Source: Heterocephalus glaber
Lineage: Eukaryota > Chordata > Mammalia > Rodentia > Bathyergidae
Reading direction: 5' to 3'
Assembly (NCBI RefSeq): GCF_000247695.1
Contig: NW_004624734.1
Location: 7,179,569-7,243,568 of the forward strand
Length of the DNA: 64,000 bases
Of the stretch, positions 1 to 11,682 are shown piece by piece (positions within the stretch are counted from its first letter, which is position 1; each line of letters opens with the position of its first letter). The position numbers and the translations under genes are program-made. The notes under the pieces were generated by a model. That model ran no database searches and had not been told where the DNA came from. It saw nothing but the letters and a program-made list of their open reading frames with translations.

Positions 1-650
1 ATATCCATCCCAAAATCGCTAGACATTCTAAGGACGGGAAAATGTTACCCATGACCAGAAGCAAAATTACACAATAGAAACAGACCCCAACATGACTAAT
101 ATTAAGAAATGAGCAAATGAGGACTTTAAAATGGCCAGTAAAATATACTTAAAGAGGAGAGCTGTTGATTTAATGTAAGAACAACAAAACTAAGTAGTAC
201 TTTGGTTCACAAACATGATTCTTTCCACAATTCTGTTGTAAACCAAACTGGAGGAAAATTAAATCAAATTTCCTCATAAGCTCAACATTGAACCTAACCA
301 TTGAATTTGATTTGGTTCTCATCCAACTCAGTTTGCAACCAGAATCATGGAAAGAATCAAGTCCCTGAACTAAGGTACCACTCACTGTATTTATAAGGAA
401 TCAAATTGAACTTCAAGAGAGGAAAAAGTCAATATCTGAAAATAAAAATTCACCAGCTAGAGTTAAGAGCAACCTAATGCTGCAGAAGAAAAGATCAATG
501 ATCTTGAAAATGTATCAGTGGGAATAATTTGAGCTGAAAACAGGAAGCTAGAAAAAACATAAAATAACATAGCCCCAGTGGATCTGTAGGAAAATATCAA
601 GTGGTCGCAACACAGAGACCACACAGGGACAAAGGATGAAAGTACAAACA
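1..650. other. AT-rich sequence, possible LINE remnant, no gene
   Basis: A short stretch near 475-515 reads AAEEKINDLENV, which resembles an L1 ORF1 coiled coil. Nothing else is identifiable. Confidence 0.35.
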
Positions 651-651
651 A

Positions 652-742
652 GGGCCGGGATTTAGCTCAGTGGTTCCTCCACCTGCCTCGCAAGCACAAG
701 GTCTCGAGTTCGATCCCCGGTACCAAAAAAAGACAAACAAAA
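652..742 (+). mobile_element. ID-type SINE
   Basis: A full tRNA-like head with A box (GGGATTTAGCTCAGTGGTT) and B box (GAGTTCGATCCCCGG), then TACC and an A-rich tail. Confidence 0.88.
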
Positions 743-1055
743 CCTCTGGGTCCTTAACCTGTTACTCATGAAGAACATGATTGTGTTTTCTTCTGAGCCA
801 GTTGGGAAATTGAAAGTGGTTTTTGCTACCAAAAAAAAAAAGATTCTTCATTTGGGCTTACAGATGCCGAGTTAGGTAATTAAGAAGAAGAACAAAGCTT
901 GACTTTCGTTTTATGACCTTAAACCTTTGGGCAGATCCAGCTCTGCATATAGGCATGTTAATCACTTAAGTAGTGTCTGTCTAAATACTGGCAAAGTAGG
1001 TTGGTTAGCCTTGAATTTACCTAACTTGCACGACCCCCTTCAAGACTGAGGGCAG

Positions 1056-1212
1056 CGGGCCAGGGGTGGTGGCACACACCTGTGATCCCAGCACTTGGGA
1101 GGCTTGAGGTAGCAGAATTACCACAATTCAAGGCCAGCCTGACTACACAGTGAGTTCAAGGACAGCCTGAACTACACAGCGAGACCCTGTCTCCAAAAAA
1201 AGAGAGAGAAAG
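1056..1212 (+). mobile_element. B1 SINE
   Basis: 7SL-derived B1: starts GGGCCAGGGGTGGTGGCAC, contains CTGTGATCCCAGCACTTGGG and ends in an A-rich tail. Flanking near-copies of GACTGAGGGCA look like a target-site duplication. Confidence 0.88.
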
Positions 1213-1531
1213 AGGCTGAGGGCACCAAGATAAGAGATTTATGGGACATTCAACTGTGCCCAGAAGTCTCTAGTCTCTGCCCCAAACTTACAGTCACCTT
1301 GGGTTCCAACAGAGCCTCCTCTAGACTGAAACTGCCCCAGATAGAAACAGTGAGCACCCGCAGACTGAATTGCCCCTCGGTGGAAAGGACTTCTCCCAGA
1401 ACCATCTTGCAAAAGCGGGATGAAGATAGTGATAATCAGACCCCAGCCCACCTCTGCTAGTTGGTAAAGGCTGGCTCACTCTTTGTGAATAGGCCAGTCT
1501 GATGCTCTTTGTCTGAGATGTGACCCTTACA

Positions 1532-1705
1532 GCCAGGCACGGTACAGGCCTGGAATTCCAGCACTCTGATGGCTGGGGCAGGAGGATCCTACGTTCCACC
1601 CAGCCCGGGCAGTTTAGTGAGGAGACCCTGCCTAAAAATAAAAAATAGAAAACTGGCTGGGAATGCAGCTCAGTGCAGAGACCCTGGGTTCTGAAAAAGA
1701 AATAA
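1532..1705 (+). mobile_element. B1-ID dimeric SINE
   Basis: A B1-like left half (CCAGGCACGGTACAGGCCTG, TTCCAGCACTCTGATGG) is followed by an A-rich linker and an ID-like right half (GCTGGGAATGCAGCTCAGTG). Such fused elements are known from several non-murid rodent families. Confidence 0.75.
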
Positions 1706-4040
1706 ATGTGGTCTCTTAACTCCTCCAGCTGACGTCCCTCCCCCATTTCCTCTTACTTTCTAACTCTGCCTAATACACTGCACATCACTGATGCACTCTG
1801 AAATGACTCTTGCTGTGATCAAAGTTGGTAAGTCTACTCCACCAGGAACCCCATCGGATCCGAAACCCATCCAGCGACAGTCTAACATCTGGGGTCCTAG
1901 GCAAGAAAAGGGGTGGGGTATGGAGAATAGAAAAAGGTTTTAAGAAATAATTGGCAGAAAGACTATGTGCTTTATTCTATATAAACTATATCTAAATTTT
2001 TAAAAGCACTAAGTACAATAAAATGAAAAGAAGGCAGTCCTGTCCTTTCTGTCCCTGCTCTGTAAGATCACAGGTGCTCAGTGTGCCTGGGCCACCCCCC
2101 ACTCCTCACCTGTGATGCCCGTCCCTCCTGCCACTCCAGCTCCGTCACCCACACCAGGCTTCCCCAGAGCCCACAGAAAGCCTGCTTCGCCCTTGGCAAG
2201 CACCTGCGGCTGACCACAGCTGTCACCTTCTCTGTGTCTCTCCCCGATTAGACAGCCGGGATCGTGTGTCTTCCCCCAGGGCAGGGGCAGTGATCAGCAC
2301 ATCACAGGGAGAATGGATAAGAGGAAGAAGAACCCAGAGGAATATGAAGGTAGAAGAGGGCGTGAGAGGGCAGTAGGAGGAAGTGCCAAACCCCGAGGCC
2401 CAGACCCTGTTGACTTGACCCCACCCAGGAGTCTGACAATGGGTGAACCTCACTGAGGCATCCTGATGACTCTGACCTACGGAATTTCCTAAGCTTGGTT
2501 AACTGGGTTCTCATCAATATGGAAGTTCCCGGACCCTGCTCAGAACCTCCCAGTCAGATTTTCCAGGGAAGATGAGAAGACTTGAGAGGTGGGGAGCTGG
2601 GTGCTTCTTCCCCACCCCACCACCTAGACCTCTGTCTCTGCCCCCGCGAGAAGCTCGCCAACATCATGGCACCTCTGAGGACCTCGGTGACTGCAGCCTC
2701 AGGGCCAGCCAGAAGGCGATGCCTGTTTCTCCCCAAATTCAGAAAATAACCCCATGAGAGCAGCATCAAAGCAGGAGCAGATCCCCATGTGCCCATCCAA
2801 GGCCCATCGCAAGAGCCCTGTCCCAGGTCTGGCCTCTCCATGGAGCCTTCTGCAACACGAGGGCAGCAGACTTTCTAGGATGGTCTGCTCCTGGCTGTTG
2901 TATCTCTCCCCTACCTCACCATCTTTATGTGTCTGGTTTCACGGAGGTAGTCATATCCTTTTTAAAATCTGGCTGCATCTCTCTACCTTTCTGCTTTAAC
3001 ATTTATTTTTATATCTCGCTTATTCTTTCTCCTAACAGTGGGGCAATGGTGCCTCAAGAGCAAACTAGCAAAGCCACCATAACCAGAAGCCACCATTCGG
3101 ACTGTCAAGAAGCCTCAGCTAGGACTGCAGTCCCCATCAGAGCCAAAACTATGTGCACCATTGTCGGGAAGAAGCCCCAGGGCCTCATGTAACCCCTTCT
3201 GCTGCCTCACTGCTCTTTCTTTGCCTACTCAGTGAGGTCGCCTGAGCCACGCCGAGGACTGGGGTGCAGGAGGGGATAGATCTACATGGAACCCCAGGCC
3301 CTCAGGACTTTTGTCTGCCTCTTCATTTGTTTTGTTTTCTCAGGACCGTGGGAGACATGGAATTCCTGTCTGAGAAAGAATGGAGGAGCCTTTTCCTGGC
3401 CTGGTTTAGGATGTCATTATTTTGTTCACATCATGGCAAAGAAACTGCCCACTAGATGGTTCTCTGTGCTAGGAAGGCCCAGAGCCTCTCCATGGAAGCT
3501 CCTTCCGCACCCTGCAATCAGCACGGATGTGCATGAGTGCCCAGCAGTGCCACAGTACATGTGTACATGGTGTGTCATTAGCACCCCCCAAACACCCTGA
3601 GGGATCCCCACTTCATCGACTGGAAAGAGTAAGGGTAGCCCTATGACTCACCTGTTGTCCAACTAGATGGCATAGTTGTGGACTCAACTTCAGGTGCCCT
3701 CTCCCATCAAACTAGTTTCTGGAGGTCCCCATCAAAGCCCTCAGAATGAAAGATCACTAAACACAATACATGTCCTGGAGCAGAAGGAAGAATGCCAATG
3801 AAAAACTAGTGCAATCCAAAGAAAGGCCATAGTTCAGGTGACAGCAAGGCACCAACACTGGAAGATGCTAACATTAGGGGAAGCTGTTGAAGGGTATGCA
3901 GGAACTGTGTACTATCTTCGCAACTTTTCTGTAAATCTAAAGCAATTCTGAAACTTAAAAGTTTAGAAGAAGAAAGAAGAGGGAGAGGAGAAAAAAGAGG
4001 AGAAGGAGAAAGGCCCGTCAGGCACATAAAACCAGGAAAC
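1706..4040. other. Intergenic, no gene recognised
   Basis: Overlapping short frames only. A stretch near 3,880-3,965 (AACTGTGTACTATCTTCGCA, then A-rich) resembles a decayed L1 3' end. The AG-rich run at 3,965-4,015 is low-complexity. Confidence 0.7.
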
Positions 4041-4083
4041 CATTCTCACCTTGTTTTTTTTTTTTTTTTTCATTCCCACCTTG
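4041..4083 (-). repeat. Poly(A) tract flanked by a 13-bp direct repeat
   Basis: On plus, CATTCTCACCTTG, then 17 T, then CATTCCCACCTTG. It looks like a retrotransposition target duplication around a bare poly(A) insert, or a local duplication. Confidence 0.6.
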
Positions 4084-4099
4084 ACCTAAGACCCAGGGA

Positions 4100-4399
4100 C
4101 TATGGTGGGGACTTTTCTGAACTCCTGGAATAACAATCTTGGGTGGCTCTGCCCATAACATGGAACCCCAGTGGGTAAAGTTCTCCCTTTCCCAGTTCTC
4201 TTTCAATCTTCTTGATTTCCTCAAGGGGAGGTTTCACCTTGGTGCCTGTTCCCTTCACCACCATGGTAGACTTGGCCACCTCCCCTTGTAACGACGTAGA
4301 GTGGACCTCAGGCTCATGGCTGCTGTGGGGCAAGTCTTGGTGCAATTTAGTTATTGCATTGGTTTTGTTGGGTGGATTTTTAGTTTCTATCTGAGACAA
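4100..4399 (-). other. Unrecognised 99-residue open frame
   Basis: An uninterrupted frame contains KPPLEEIKKIERELGKGELY, which looks protein-like, with 17 T of poly(A) polarity 30 nt past its end. It could be a retrocopy fragment of an unidentified gene. No domain is recognised and chance cannot be excluded. Confidence 0.2.
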
Positions 4400-5114
4400 G
4401 TTATGCTGGTTTTGAATGAATGGTTGTGATATTAATTTTTCTTTTTTTTAATTATTAGAGCATTTATTCAGATACTTCCAAAAACAAAGTGATATATACA
4501 CGTAACAGCATGAATTATATTTTGCATTGGGGAGCTCAGTTTTTATTTTATTTGTATTATTAAATACTCATTACCCTTTTGCTATAAACCAAGATGATTT
4601 TCAGACGTGTTCTATGGCATGATTCTGTATGCATTAGGTTAATTTAGAAAATATTTCCATCAGAGTCAACATCTCAGAAAGATGGGAATGAGGCCACATG
4701 AGGGAAGTCGTGTCAGGCTGACAGACCAGAGGCTGTCCTAAGAGCTGTAGGTATGGCAAGATGGAGGGGTCTCCTTTGACCTTTCAATACCAGGGCCACA
4801 ATCCACTTGTCTTAAACTGGTTGAGCAGCACAAAAGTCAGACAAACTTCCAGAGCTTCAATGTCACAAAGGCAAATAGGCATTCCCAAAGTGCATGTTGA
4901 GTGGGGCCCCACAAAGGATATTTATCCCTACCTAACAGTATGGTGACCAGGATCAAGACAACACAAACACTTCCAGTCAGCATTAATGTTTGCCTTGTCA
5001 TCCTTTCTTTATCCTGTCTCTTCTTTCTCCAGCTTCAGTGTTTCTTTCTCCGGGCACCAGTTCTTTAAGCTGTTGACACATGGGACAGTTAAACAAGTAT
5101 GCTTTGTATATAAA
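4400..5114. other. Intergenic, no gene recognised
   Basis: AT-rich at 4,430-4,650, otherwise unremarkable. No repeat family identified. Confidence 0.65.
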
Positions 5115-5205
5115 GAGTGTTGGGGATAAGGATGGAGCTCTGTGTGGTAGACTGCTTCCCTAGCATGTGTGAGACTCTGTGTTCACTTCCCAGCACTTAG
5201 AAGAA
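5115..5205 (+). mobile_element. Decayed ID-type SINE
   Basis: The sequence TTGGGGATAAGGATGGAGCT through CACTTCCCAGCACTT follows the ID layout with altered A and B boxes. It is an older copy than the other ID elements here. Confidence 0.5.
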
Positions 5206-5589
5206 AGCACCTCTGTAGCATATCTGCCCTTGGGAAGACAGACTTGGTAAAGATGACTTCACAGGCCCAGGAAGCTACATTGAGTCCATCTATGTAGGAA
5301 ATAGCAGGGTCCCAACTATTCAGAGCATGGCCTACAAAGAAGTTCACAGCCTCTGGATTGGCATATGTCCTTGGACTTATGGATTTCTAACCTTATGGAG
5401 AGAAGTAGCAGGTGAAAATCAGAGCTCCCCTGATGAAAACAGCAGCCATTCCCAGCCACAATGAGGCCCTGAGCTCCTCCTCTGGTGAGAACAGCCTAGT
5501 TCACATCAGGAAAACCATTTGCAGCAAGCTTCATTAATTTTTCTTTTTAAACAAATTCATTTTTAACATGAACTGAGTTGAAGATAGAC

Positions 5590-5935
5590 CTTGACTAAAT
5601 AATGCAATGATCCCCAACTTACATTGGTTCCATGGCACTTTTTTAAATTTATGATGGTGCGAAACTGATACACATTCAGTATTTCAAATTCTGAATTTTG
5701 ATTTTTTTTCCCAAGCCATCCTTTGAAGTTTGAATTTGCATCTTTTTGGGGGCTATTGATATGTGGTCCAGCCTCCCTGTCAGACCCCCAACCTCGAGAG
5801 GAGACGGCCAACAGTCCACAGGGTACTGTGTAGCTGTGATACTCAGTAGGTTGGGTGTAAGGTGTTTTCTACGCATGACAGGCTCACTGATCAACACATA
5901 AACCCATTGTAAGTCGAGGAAGATCTGTAATGCAA
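5590..5935. mobile_element. DNA-transposon fossil (non-autonomous, pogo/Tigger-like)
   Basis: The segment begins near CCCCAACTTACATTGG and ends near CCATTGTAAGTCGAGGAAGA, two roughly inverted ends. Its interior (TTTATGATGGTGCGAAACTG, ATACACATTCAGTA) matches a common old mammalian repeat. Family name is from memory. Confidence 0.5.
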
Positions 5936-6059
5936 AAGAGGTGAAGACTGAGCCATGATCATTAAAGTGGTTCTGGAATGTATGTAATTTGGGAAACTGA
6001 GAGCCAATGGAGAACAGGTTTCCCAAAGGGAAAAGGAGGCTCGTGTTCATTTTCGGCTT

Positions 6060-6550
6060 TGTGTTCATTTCCTTTTGTATGAGTACGTGTTTGCTCTACA
6101 TGAAGTTTACATTCGTCTTAGGGAGTGGTTACATGTACTGAACATGTCTTCATTCTTTTTCCCTTCCCCTCCCAATCCACCTCCCTCTCTCTGTCTCCAC
6201 ATCCCCGTTCCTCATTTTCACTTTGTTGTTATTATATCTTGGTTCATCTTTGTGACATATAATGATTACATTCATTGTGGGGACTTGGTACACGTACTGA
6301 CACATGTTTAATCTTTTTGTATCCCCTTCCCTCCCACATACTCCCACCCTTCGTCTCTTGGTCCCCTTGTTATTTACCAAAGATCTGTCTCCTTGTCTCC
6401 TTTTATCAATCATTTTTTTTGCTGTTTATTTGTACTTTGGATTACTGAAATGAGGAACGGTATTTGAGGTTGTGTGTCCGATTTATTTCACTTAACATTA
6501 TGTTTTCAAAGTGTGTTCATTTTCATACAAATGTCTCAAATTTACCCTTG
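6060..6550 (-). mobile_element. L1 3'-end fragment, antisense (probable)
   Basis: T- and C-rich sequence with alternating CCCTTCCC tracts, and ACATAATGATTACATTCATTG-like words, resembling the reverse strand of a LINE-1 3' end. A similar stretch occurs at 50.15-50.47 kb. No open frame of note. Confidence 0.45.
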
Positions 6551-7438
6551 TTTAGAGGCAAGTTGTATTCCATTCTTTTGGTACATCCTTGGCACCAATA
6601 TGGCCACCTGGTAGGGCAAGGCATGCTCTCCTGGCTGGGCATGAACACTTCCTGGGAAGTGTGGAGGAAGCAGGCCATGTGATGGAAGCTGTGCTGGAAG
6701 GAGGTTCCTGTCGCTCCTGTTCACCCCAGCTTCCCCACACCTGGCACACTGCCTGGCACATAGGAGATGCTCAGTGAACATATTTTGAGTAAATCAGTGC
6801 TTGGAAGAATGACTACATAGATGAAACTTTGGAGCCAGCTCCATGATTTCCATTAGCAGTGGAACAGACTTGTCAGAGATGGAAGGGCCTTCTGAGGTCA
6901 ACCCCATCACTGCACAAATGGGAAATGGACGATTCCAGGCTGGCAGTGCTGTGGGCTGAGCGGGGCAGACAGGAAGCCAGACACCTGGCACTCTGAGTGC
7001 TTGAAGATGTAGAAAAGTCCCTAACTAAGAAGCTGTGCAGAGGCTTCCTGCGTCACAGGAAGGGCAGGTGGATCACACCCACAGGCTTTGCTCCCTGAGG
7101 TTCTGCCACTGGGAGTGTACTTCCTGGGTGTGGCTCCTCCCTCTCCCGGTCATCAAGCACATCCATGGGTGGCCATAGGATGACTTCAAGGCAGAGACCT
7201 TGGAGAGTGGAGTTATCAAATCTCCTGTCTTGGTGATGATGAGTCTCACCTTCTCAGAAGAGCCAACCTTGACCTCCACCAGTGGCACCAACACCTCCAG
7301 TTTCAACTAACAACCAAATGATTTTATTTCTTTATTGCATCTCTTATTGATTGTTTTTCTTTACTAGCATAAAACATCCACAAGGGTGTAGGTCTTTATA
7401 AATTTTGTTCACTAGTATTTCAAATCCCTAGGAAGGTC

Positions 7439-7585
7439 AGATGGATGGATGGATGGATAGATGGATGGATGCATAGATGGCTGGCTGGCCAGATGGGTGG
7501 ATAGATGGATGGATGAGTGGATGGATAGATGGATAGTTGCATAGATAGATGGATCGTCAGAGGGATGGATGGATGGTTGGATGGA
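7439..7585 (+). repeat. (GGAT)n microsatellite, imperfect
   Basis: More than 25 GGAT or GATG units with ATAGATGG variants, about 145 bp. Confidence 0.95.
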
Positions 7586-8639
7586 CACATGAAAGCCAAG
7601 GATGCTTACTCAGGAGACTTGCATTTGGTTTTAACTCTGTGGTTTTCTATGTGTCGGCTCAGTTTCCTCATTAACGACAGGAATGGTTCCACTTCCCTGC
7701 AGGTTGGTGAGTCTGTGGGCTGGTGAGAGCACTCATGCAGAGTAGGCTTTGATAGGCATCTCAGAAGTGTTGAGTACATCAAAGCCAAATCCACTGATAC
7801 ATTCCCTCATTCATTCAGTCCACAAACAGAGGGTCACTTACAACACAAGAGTCTGCCTGAGTCATTCTGCAACTGAGCTCCTGGGATGGCCCCACCTACC
7901 TCTCCAGCCCCTCTGCCCACTTCTTTCCCTGGCAACATGAATCTCATTTCAGTCCACTCTTAGGGCCTTTGCATAAGCTTTTCCTACTGCTTGTGACATT
8001 TCCTCATCTCCTACCCAACCTCTTCTTCTTTTATCTTTTCTTTCTCAAAACATTTTTCTTGCAGTGAAGAATGAAAATATGTCTGTGAAGGTAGAAAATC
8101 ATTTCAAAACTGTTTAAAATATGCAGTGGTCACTTTGAAAATAGAATTAGTTAAGTAGGAATAAAGCAGTACAGCTTATGCCTAATTTCTATTTGAAAGA
8201 CGAATCAGTATTTTATATATTCTTAACTTCACTGGAAAACATACAGCTATGTGCAGCTGTAATTAATTGCTACAGCTTAAAACACACAAGGTGCCAGCAT
8301 TTGCTGGTCTCCCCAAATGTCACATTAAGCCTTCCCCGGATCCCCAAGCTGGATCAGTCCTGACTTCCTGTCACAGTCTCACATGCCCTCCTGGCCATCA
8401 GTCACGCGTCCACGGACAGCAGTGCTTCTCTGTTGGGAAGAGCAGCCAACCAGGGTCATAAACTCAGCACCAGTAACAAATTAAAGCACAGGTTTTTATA
8501 AAAGGGAAGACACTTTATTTGTTGAGTATCAGATTGTTCCATCTCATTTCCCTTTGGGGTTGCTGTAGGTGATCTGGAAGTCTGTTTTTGAGGCTTGTTT
8601 ATGTGTCTTCTCATTTCCACGGGGGTGTGGGGTGGCTCA

Positions 8640-8736
8640 CCTTCTCTGCCCTAGGAGCCTGGGATGGCATCGGTTTGGAGCTTCCTTCCGGGTGCTGGGA
8701 CCGCCTGAGCTTCTCTGCCCTAGGAGCCTGGGATGA
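8640..8736 (+). repeat. Direct duplication, 26-bp core, about 70-bp period
   Basis: The word CTTCTCTGCCCTAGGAGCCT and its continuation GGGATG occur exactly at about 8,641 and again at about 8,711. The intervening segment is not duplicated within the window. Confidence 0.85.
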
Positions 8737-9152
8737 AGACATTTTATTTGTAAGGAGGAAAAAATGAAAGACAGAGAGCTGCCTCAAAGTAGGGGCAGAG
8801 GGTTCCAGAAAGATGGATTCCCACAGGCCCTTTGTTTCTGGCCTCTTTTACCAGGATTTTGAGAACCCTCCTCCCTCGTCAGTACCTGGAACTTGTCACA
8901 ACCTGATTGGCTCTCTGGACTGTCATTATGAATCCCAGGCCACAGAGCCCTAACCCGAGTGCCACTGCCTATGTGCACATTGCTTTGGTGGGCTTTGTTT
9001 GATTTTCTCTTTCCCACTTTGTCAGGGCCTTACCTCTGGGATTCATAGGTTGGTTAGGAGGGAGGGGCCTTAAGTACAAAATTGAGTTAGTGACTAAGTA
9101 AGGGGATGTGTGTGTATTTAGTGCAGTAATACAGTGACCGTAGAGTGAGAAT

Positions 9153-9172
9153 CTGCGTGTGTGTGTGTGTAG
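9153..9172 (+). repeat. (GT)n microsatellite, short
   Basis: About nine GT units ending at GTAGGTGTG. Confidence 0.85.
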
Positions 9173-9339
9173 GTGTGAATAAATATTTTATATACTAAAT
9201 GAGAGTTTTCTTTTAGGTTATGTAGGCCCTCCTCCTTTTGTGTCCTTTGCATTTTATTGGAGGCAGAGAGGAGTGGCTACCTAGGCTTCAAATACCCACT
9301 TCCCTTGGTGCTCTGCTTGTCAGCTCTCCCTCAGGTCTT

Positions 9340-9422
9340 TTTTTTTTTTGGTACCGGGTATCGAACTTGGGTCTTTGCGCTTGCGCAGCAGGTGTCGAAA
9401 CCACTGAGCTAAATCCCCGGCC
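9340..9422 (-). mobile_element. ID-type SINE, antisense
   Basis: Reverse-strand ID element ending in GGTACC and poly-A (the T run at about 9,338-9,349 on plus). The direct repeat CTCCCTCAGGTCTTTT on both sides is a clear target-site duplication. Confidence 0.88.
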
Positions 9423-9439
9423 CTCCCTCAGGTCTTTTG

Positions 9440-10960
9440 AGGTACATTCCTTTTCATTGCTGCAAGAGGAATTCCTCTAGTGAAGTTGTTAACTCTTTCT
9501 GGTCAGGATTAGCTAGAAGGCCCAGTGAGGGCCTTGTTCTATTTTTCCTGCCAAGAGGCCCCTTTCCCCTACACATCCATCCTTCTTCATGCTCACCGGG
9601 CTTGGTGATGAGGAATGTGGTTACAATGGAGAAGCCACAGGCAGATTTATGAGTGGGGCTATGACAGAGCCAGGTCTGCCGTGTGAGCACCAGCCCAGAG
9701 GCTGCATCCAAGCTGCATATGCCACTGCTTCATGCAGATGGACTGCACTTGGGTGGAGAAAAGCTCACGAAGAGAGGCTAATGAGCTGGGCCAGGAAGGG
9801 TGAGCAGGAGCTTGTTAGGCAGGAGGACAGAATTCTCATTCTGGGGGTGGGAGAGCCAATGTCAGGAAAGCAGCTCTTGCGGATTTGCTGGTGGTCTCCA
9901 GGGGATGGGGAGGGGTGGAGGGAGGTTGCACCAGCAGCTGTCGGGAGAGCCTGGTTGCAAGGCACAGTTTCTGATGGTCTCGGGCCCTTCTCCGTGCAGC
10001 TCAGCCTGGGAGACAGGTCTTATCTTCCTTTCCGAGACGAAAAGGGTGAGGCTCAGAGAGATGAAGCCACGAGCCGAGCTCACCCAGCCACTAACTGGCG
10101 CCACAGCTCGAGTCCCCTAAGTGGCACACCTGAGATGTCACCAATGGCTTCTGTGTCTGCTGGGCACTTCCCTGCTTAGCAGTCACTTTCTACCCAGCTC
10201 CAAGAGCAGCTGTGCATTAGGGGCTCTGGGCTGCAGCTCCCCCATACTGACCTGCCTCTCCCCCTCCAGGCTGCTTTCTCTACCATCTGAGGCCTGGGGC
10301 TCTGGGTCCAGGGTGGAGCAGGAAGCTCGCTGGGTCACTAGTGGTGACGTGGACTTGGACAGGAGCTGAGGTCAGAGGTCAGCATGGGACCTGTTCCTCC
10401 CTGCCCAGACTGGGAGCTCCCATGAGGCCCTTCCATCGGTCAGAGCCTCCGTGTCCACCTCTGGCTGCCCACAGTGGCAAGGTGACCACAAAGGGCACAG
10501 TGAGCTGCAAACTGCGAGGAAGGACAACTGCCGCTCCCCCAGGCTTCCTAGTGCTGAGCGAATCAGAATCTGCTCCTCCCCAAACGGCACCAGCAAAGGA
10601 GCCTTCCCCTGAAATGAATCAACTACATTGAGGCCCAAATGACCATGGGAGCTACTGGTGCCCCCTCGTGGTCACAGATTAGACCATCAGGGCTCCTTAC
10701 CTGAGGCAAGGCAGGGGTGTAGGGCCCACCCTTGGGGACAAGGCTCCAGCCCCAGGATCGTCTTCTTGTGTCTGAAATAGACTTGGCCAGCAGAGTGCTC
10801 ACTGCTACCACAGTTGCCTCCTTTTAAGGCTGTCCAAGGACTGGGCCTGCTCCACCTGTGTCACCATCTACCTGCAAGCCTGACACAACCCCTGGACACT
10901 CTGGGAGGACAACCACATAGGATATGAACCCACCTGTCTCTCACTCCAAATCCTAGGTAC
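9440..10960. other. Intergenic, GC-richer, no gene recognised
   Basis: Several open frames overlap on both strands, the longest 196 codons at 9589-10179. None shows a domain, splice-consistent neighbours or a compositional bias, so they are read as chance frames. Confidence 0.65.
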
Positions 10961-10965
10961 CTGCT

Positions 10966-11370
10966 GTTATGGCTTGTGTTCAGATGTCCCCCCAAAGCCT
11001 CAGGCAGGTGAGGTGGGGCTTTCTTTTCCAGAAGTGGCTGAATCTGGAATGTGTGACTCTAGGATTAAGGGCGTGTGATTACTAAACTGCTGCATGTGAG
11101 TGATTGGTTGGCCACTGCCCTAATCCCAGTAGTCTGAATAAGATAAAAGGGGCAGAAAGATGATGTTAATTAAGGTCCCTTTTGCCTTTGCTACGTTGTG
11201 TGTGCCACGTAGTTTTTCCTCTGTGATGCCTGTTTGCCCTCCTTTCCTGTGAGCCAGTTGATTATGGACTGAAACTTCTACAAACTGTGAGTTAAATACA
11301 TCTTTCCCCCTTGGACTTTGGGGGTCAGGCATTTTGTCTCAGCAATGATCGAAAAGTAATTAACACACCT
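10966..11370 (+). mobile_element. MaLR-type LTR (tentative family)
   Basis: Runs from TGCTGTTATGGCTTGTGTTC to TAATTAACACACC. It contains GATGTCCCCCCAAAGC near the start and GTCAGGCATTTTGTCTCAGC near the end, the same framework as 51,726-52,125. It lies just downstream of SERPINA12. Confidence 0.6.
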
Positions 11371-11485
11371 ATTGTGGCTCTCACCTCCAAACTGTCAACC
11401 AACAGCCAGCAGGCTCAGCAGGGGGAGGGGTGCTTGTTGCTAAGTTACAAAGGCCGGGACATGTTGGAACAGGTGGAGTGCAATG

Positions 11486-11491
11486 TTTAAT
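11486..11491 (-). promoter_or_regulatory. ATTAAA, alternative SERPINA12 polyadenylation hexamer
   Basis: ATTAAA on the minus strand lies about 190 nt past the stop. It is the commonest variant of the polyadenylation hexamer and would give a more ordinary 3' UTR. No transcript data are available to choose between the two sites. Confidence 0.3.
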
Positions 11492-11676
11492 CCCAAAATC
11501 CCAATGCGCAGGGAGGGGCGTTGGGGTGGCCTGCAAGACGGTGCTTTTGGGTAGCTGTGGGAGATGGTCACGATGCAGGAGTAGGCTAGAGTGTGCCTGT
11601 GGCCCCACCCCAGGGCAACAAAGCCGGTTCATTCATCTCAGGCCATGGTTGAGCTCTGCAGCGAGAAGAATTCCTC

Positions 11677-11682
11677 TTTATT
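11677..11682 (-). promoter_or_regulatory. AATAAA overlapping the SERPINA12 stop codon
   Basis: The minus strand reads GAG AAA TAA AGA, so a perfect AATAAA hexamer includes the stop codon. If it is used, the 3' UTR would be only about 10-30 nt. A variant hexamer, ATTAAA, lies about 190 nt downstream at 11491-11486 and is an alternative. The hexamer is seen directly; its use is inferred. Confidence 0.4.

Larger units (their letters stand above)
6551..9326. other. Intergenic, apart from the GGAT repeat and a small duplication
   Basis: Near 6,740-6,790 the sequence CTGGCACATAGGAGATGCTC resembles the end of an old mammalian repeat (MIR/L2 type). No exon is visible. Confidence 0.65.

Noticed and set aside
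652..742. tRNA gene candidate (A and B boxes)
   Set aside because: The same unit recurs with a GGTACC-polyA tail and target duplications, so it is an ID SINE.
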